Part shown: in pieces, positions 14,968-16,021 of the stretch
Layout: the number at the start of each line of letters is the position of its first letter
Position numbering within the stretch: position 1 is the stretch's first letter
Source of the DNA: Actinomycetota bacterium
Lineage (GTDB): Bacteria > Actinomycetota > Acidimicrobiia > Acidimicrobiales > JAFATL01
Length of the DNA: 16,021 bases
Assembly: GCA_019243975.1 (NCBI GenBank)
Contig: JAFATL010000720.1
Coordinates: 1-16,021 of the forward strand
Direction: 5' to 3'
Notes under the pieces: generated by a model
The model's input: only the letters and a program-made list of their open reading frames with translations
Told to the model about the DNA's origin: nothing
Database searches by the model: none
Program-made: the position numbers and the translations under genes

Positions 14968-15491
14968 TGTCTCGCAAGGTGGTTGTCCTCGTCGCGGTGG
15001 TGCTGTTGGCCGGCCTCGCCGGCGCCTGCGGCGGCAACAACAAGGTCGGCAGCAAGTCGTTGGTCAACTTCAAGGACCAGGCCCAGCAGCGGCTGGGCGC
15101 CACCACGACCACCGTCGCCACCACCGCCACCACCGCGGCGGGGGGCGGCGGTCACCTCGGGATCGGTGCGGTCACGACCACCACCGCTGCGCCGCGGGCG
15201 ACAACCACCGCGCCGCCGGCCCAGGCGTTCGAGATCGAGATCAACGGCGACAACTCGGGCACGACGCAGTTCGACCCGCCCGCCGCCCGCGTCTACGCGG
15301 GCACGACCGTGAAGTTCACCAACAAGGACACGGTGGCGCGGTCGGTGGAGGCCGACAACGGCGGTTTCAACTCGGGCCCGATCGCCCCGAACGCGTCGTG
15401 GTCGTACAAGGCGTCGGCGCCGGGCCAGTTCAACTACCACGACGGCACGCGCCCCTACGCGGTGGGCAGCTTGGAGGTCGTCAACCGGTGA
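14967..15491 (+). CDS. Cupredoxin-like lipoprotein lacking copper ligands
   Basis: A 174-aa protein. The ATG at 14967 overlaps the previous stop by one base and has GGGAG 9 nt upstream; the GTG at 14964 (one codon earlier) is equally possible. Seen: a signal peptide with lipobox-like AGAC (Cys21, the only cysteine); a Thr/Ala-rich linker at about 45-84; and a C-terminal domain at 86-173 with the plastocyanin/azurin-like pattern: FDPPAARVYAGTTVKFTNKD, then SVEADNGGFNSGPI, then SAPGQFNYHDGTRPYAVGSL. Lined up against typical blue-copper segments (HTV, and YYC..HP.M.G), the ligand positions are Arg125, Asp159, Arg162 and Ala165. None can act as the usual His-Cys-His-Met set. I infer an extracytoplasmic, membrane-tethered binding or structural domain. 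Electron transfer is unlikely. Confidence 0.82.
   Translation: MSRKVVVLVAVVLLAGLAGACGGNNKVGSKSLVNFKDQAQQRLGATTTTVATTATTAAGGGGHLGIGAVTTTTAAPRATTTAPPAQAFEIEINGDNSGTTQFDPPAARVYAGTTVKFTNKDTVARSVEADNGGFNSGPIAPNASWSYKASAPGQFNYHDGTRPYAVGSLEVVNR
15100..15220 (+). repeat. Low-complexity ACC/GCC-rich repeat encoding a Thr-rich linker
   Basis: Imperfect short tandem units of the type ACCACC, ACCACG and GCCACC recur through this stretch and code for Thr-Thr-Thr-Thr and Thr-Ala runs between the lipid anchor and the cupredoxin-like domain. Such linkers are typical spacers through the cell wall. The repeat could expand or contract by slippage, so its length may vary between strains. Confidence 0.5.
15473..15477 (+). 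promoter_or_regulatory. Ribosome binding site for the small lipoprotein
   Basis: GGAGG lies 10 nt before the GTG at 15488, inside the end of the cupredoxin-like gene, and supports that GTG as the start. Confidence 0.5.
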
Positions 15492-15994
15492 GGCGCGCGT
15501 CCGCGCTGGCGCTGGCTCTGGCCATCGCCGTTGCGATGGGGGGTTGCGGTAGCTCCGGAGGCGGCCGCTCGTCCGCGCCCAAGATCGGCTCGCTGCCGGC
15601 CGACGCCGTACCGTCGAAGGTGCTCGACCTGACCGTCGCCCAGGAGGACGTGCACGACGCCCTGAGCCAGGTCACCCGCACCTACCTCGACGCCACGTCG
15701 ATCTACAGCTTCCGCTCGGCCGACCTCTTGCAGGCGACGCTGCAACTGAGCCGCTTCCTGGCCTCGGCGCGGTATCAGTCGACGAAGTTCCAGCAGACGC
15801 TCGTCGCCCAGATCGGCAGCACGTCGCCCACCCAGGTGCGCGTCGGAGACCGCACCGTCTACCTGACGGCGGGCAATCAGCAGCGCATCGCCGTGTGGTT
15901 CCGAGGCCGGTACATGTTCGTGCTTGCAACTCGTGAGGACTTCTCGCAACCGCGGACGCTGCTGCGCGATCTGCTCCAGGTGCAGCCGGCATGA
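15488..15994 (+). CDS. Small putative lipoprotein, function unknown (168 aa)
   Basis: The gene starts at a GTG at 15488 in a GTGA overlap with the previous stop. The frame is open further upstream, but this start gives a clean signal peptide: MRR, an Ala/Leu-rich core, and lipobox MGGC with Cys20. A short Gly/Ser linker precedes a mature domain of about 130 aa: an alpha-helical half (about 50-108), then a likely beta hairpin region (RTVYLTAGNQQRIAVWFRG, 122-140, and YMFVLATRED, 142-151) and a final helix. There are no other cysteines and no membrane helix. I do not recognise the family. It is the third lipoprotein of the operon, so an envelope-located accessory role alongside the transporter is likely. 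The stop overlaps the next start (ATGA). Confidence 0.75.
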   Translation: MRRASALALALAIAVAMGGCGSSGGGRSSAPKIGSLPADAVPSKVLDLTVAQEDVHDALSQVTRTYLDATSIYSFRSADLLQATLQLSRFLASARYQSTKFQQTLVAQIGSTSPTQVRVGDRTVYLTAGNQQRIAVWFRGRYMFVLATREDFSQPRTLLRDLLQVQPA

Positions 15995-16021
15995 CGCGGC
16001 GAGTCCTCCTCGGCGTCGTGG
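15991..16021 (+). CDS. Start of a further operon gene, truncated by window end
   Basis: ATG at 15991 overlaps the preceding stop in an ATGA arrangement, as at other junctions in the operon. Only ten codons are visible (MTRRVLLGVV): a basic start followed by hydrophobic residues, as in a signal peptide or membrane anchor. Nothing more can be said about function. Confidence 0.6.
   Translation, partial: MTRRVLLGVV

Overview
The window is gene-dense, high-GC DNA (roughly two thirds G+C by eye) with GTG and TTG starts, strong G/C third positions and several lipoprotein signals. It looks like an actinobacterial chromosome. The mycobacterial-type IlvG homologue and the divergent architectures elsewhere would fit a deep-branching class such as Acidimicrobiia, but that placement is inference. 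There are no RNA genes, insertion sequences, CRISPR arrays or phage genes. The only real non-coding stretch is about 220 bp at 3779-3998.

Layout. (1) 1-927 (+) is the 3' part of a thiamine-diphosphate enzyme of the IlvG / acetolactate-synthase-like family. (2) 924-3778 (-) is a two-gene operon. It encodes a membrane-anchored, Cys-rich protein resembling ABC-type branched-chain solute-binding proteins, then a secreted protein with a Ser/Pro-rich stalk and one C-terminal membrane helix. The operon converges on the first gene so tightly that the stop codons overlap beside a 7-bp hairpin. (3) From the divergent promoter region, a single rightward operon of at least nine genes (3999 to beyond the window end) encodes a MoxR AAA+ ATPase, a DUF58 protein, a multi-spanning transglutaminase-like protein, a lipoprotein, a LivH-LivM fused permease, a three-domain MFS-LivF-LivG fusion, a cupredoxin-like lipoprotein, another small lipoprotein, and the first codons of a further gene. 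Junctions inside both operons are 3-nt gaps, 1-nt overlaps or 4-nt ATGA/GTGA overlaps, apart from one 14-nt overlap.

How it may work together. MoxR, DUF58 and transglutaminase-like genes form a widespread cassette usually thought to act on envelope proteins. Here it is transcriptionally locked to a complete but rearranged branched-chain-type (HAAT) ABC transporter: both permease domains in one polypeptide, and both ATPases in another that also carries an MFS transporter domain. The solute-binding-like protein is divergently encoded. Two proteins keep a known fold but appear to have lost its chemistry. The transglutaminase-like protein contains no cysteine at all, and the cupredoxin-like lipoprotein lacks all four copper-ligand positions. 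I infer a coherent envelope-associated transport or sensing machine built from fused and repurposed parts. Its substrate cannot be read from the sequence.
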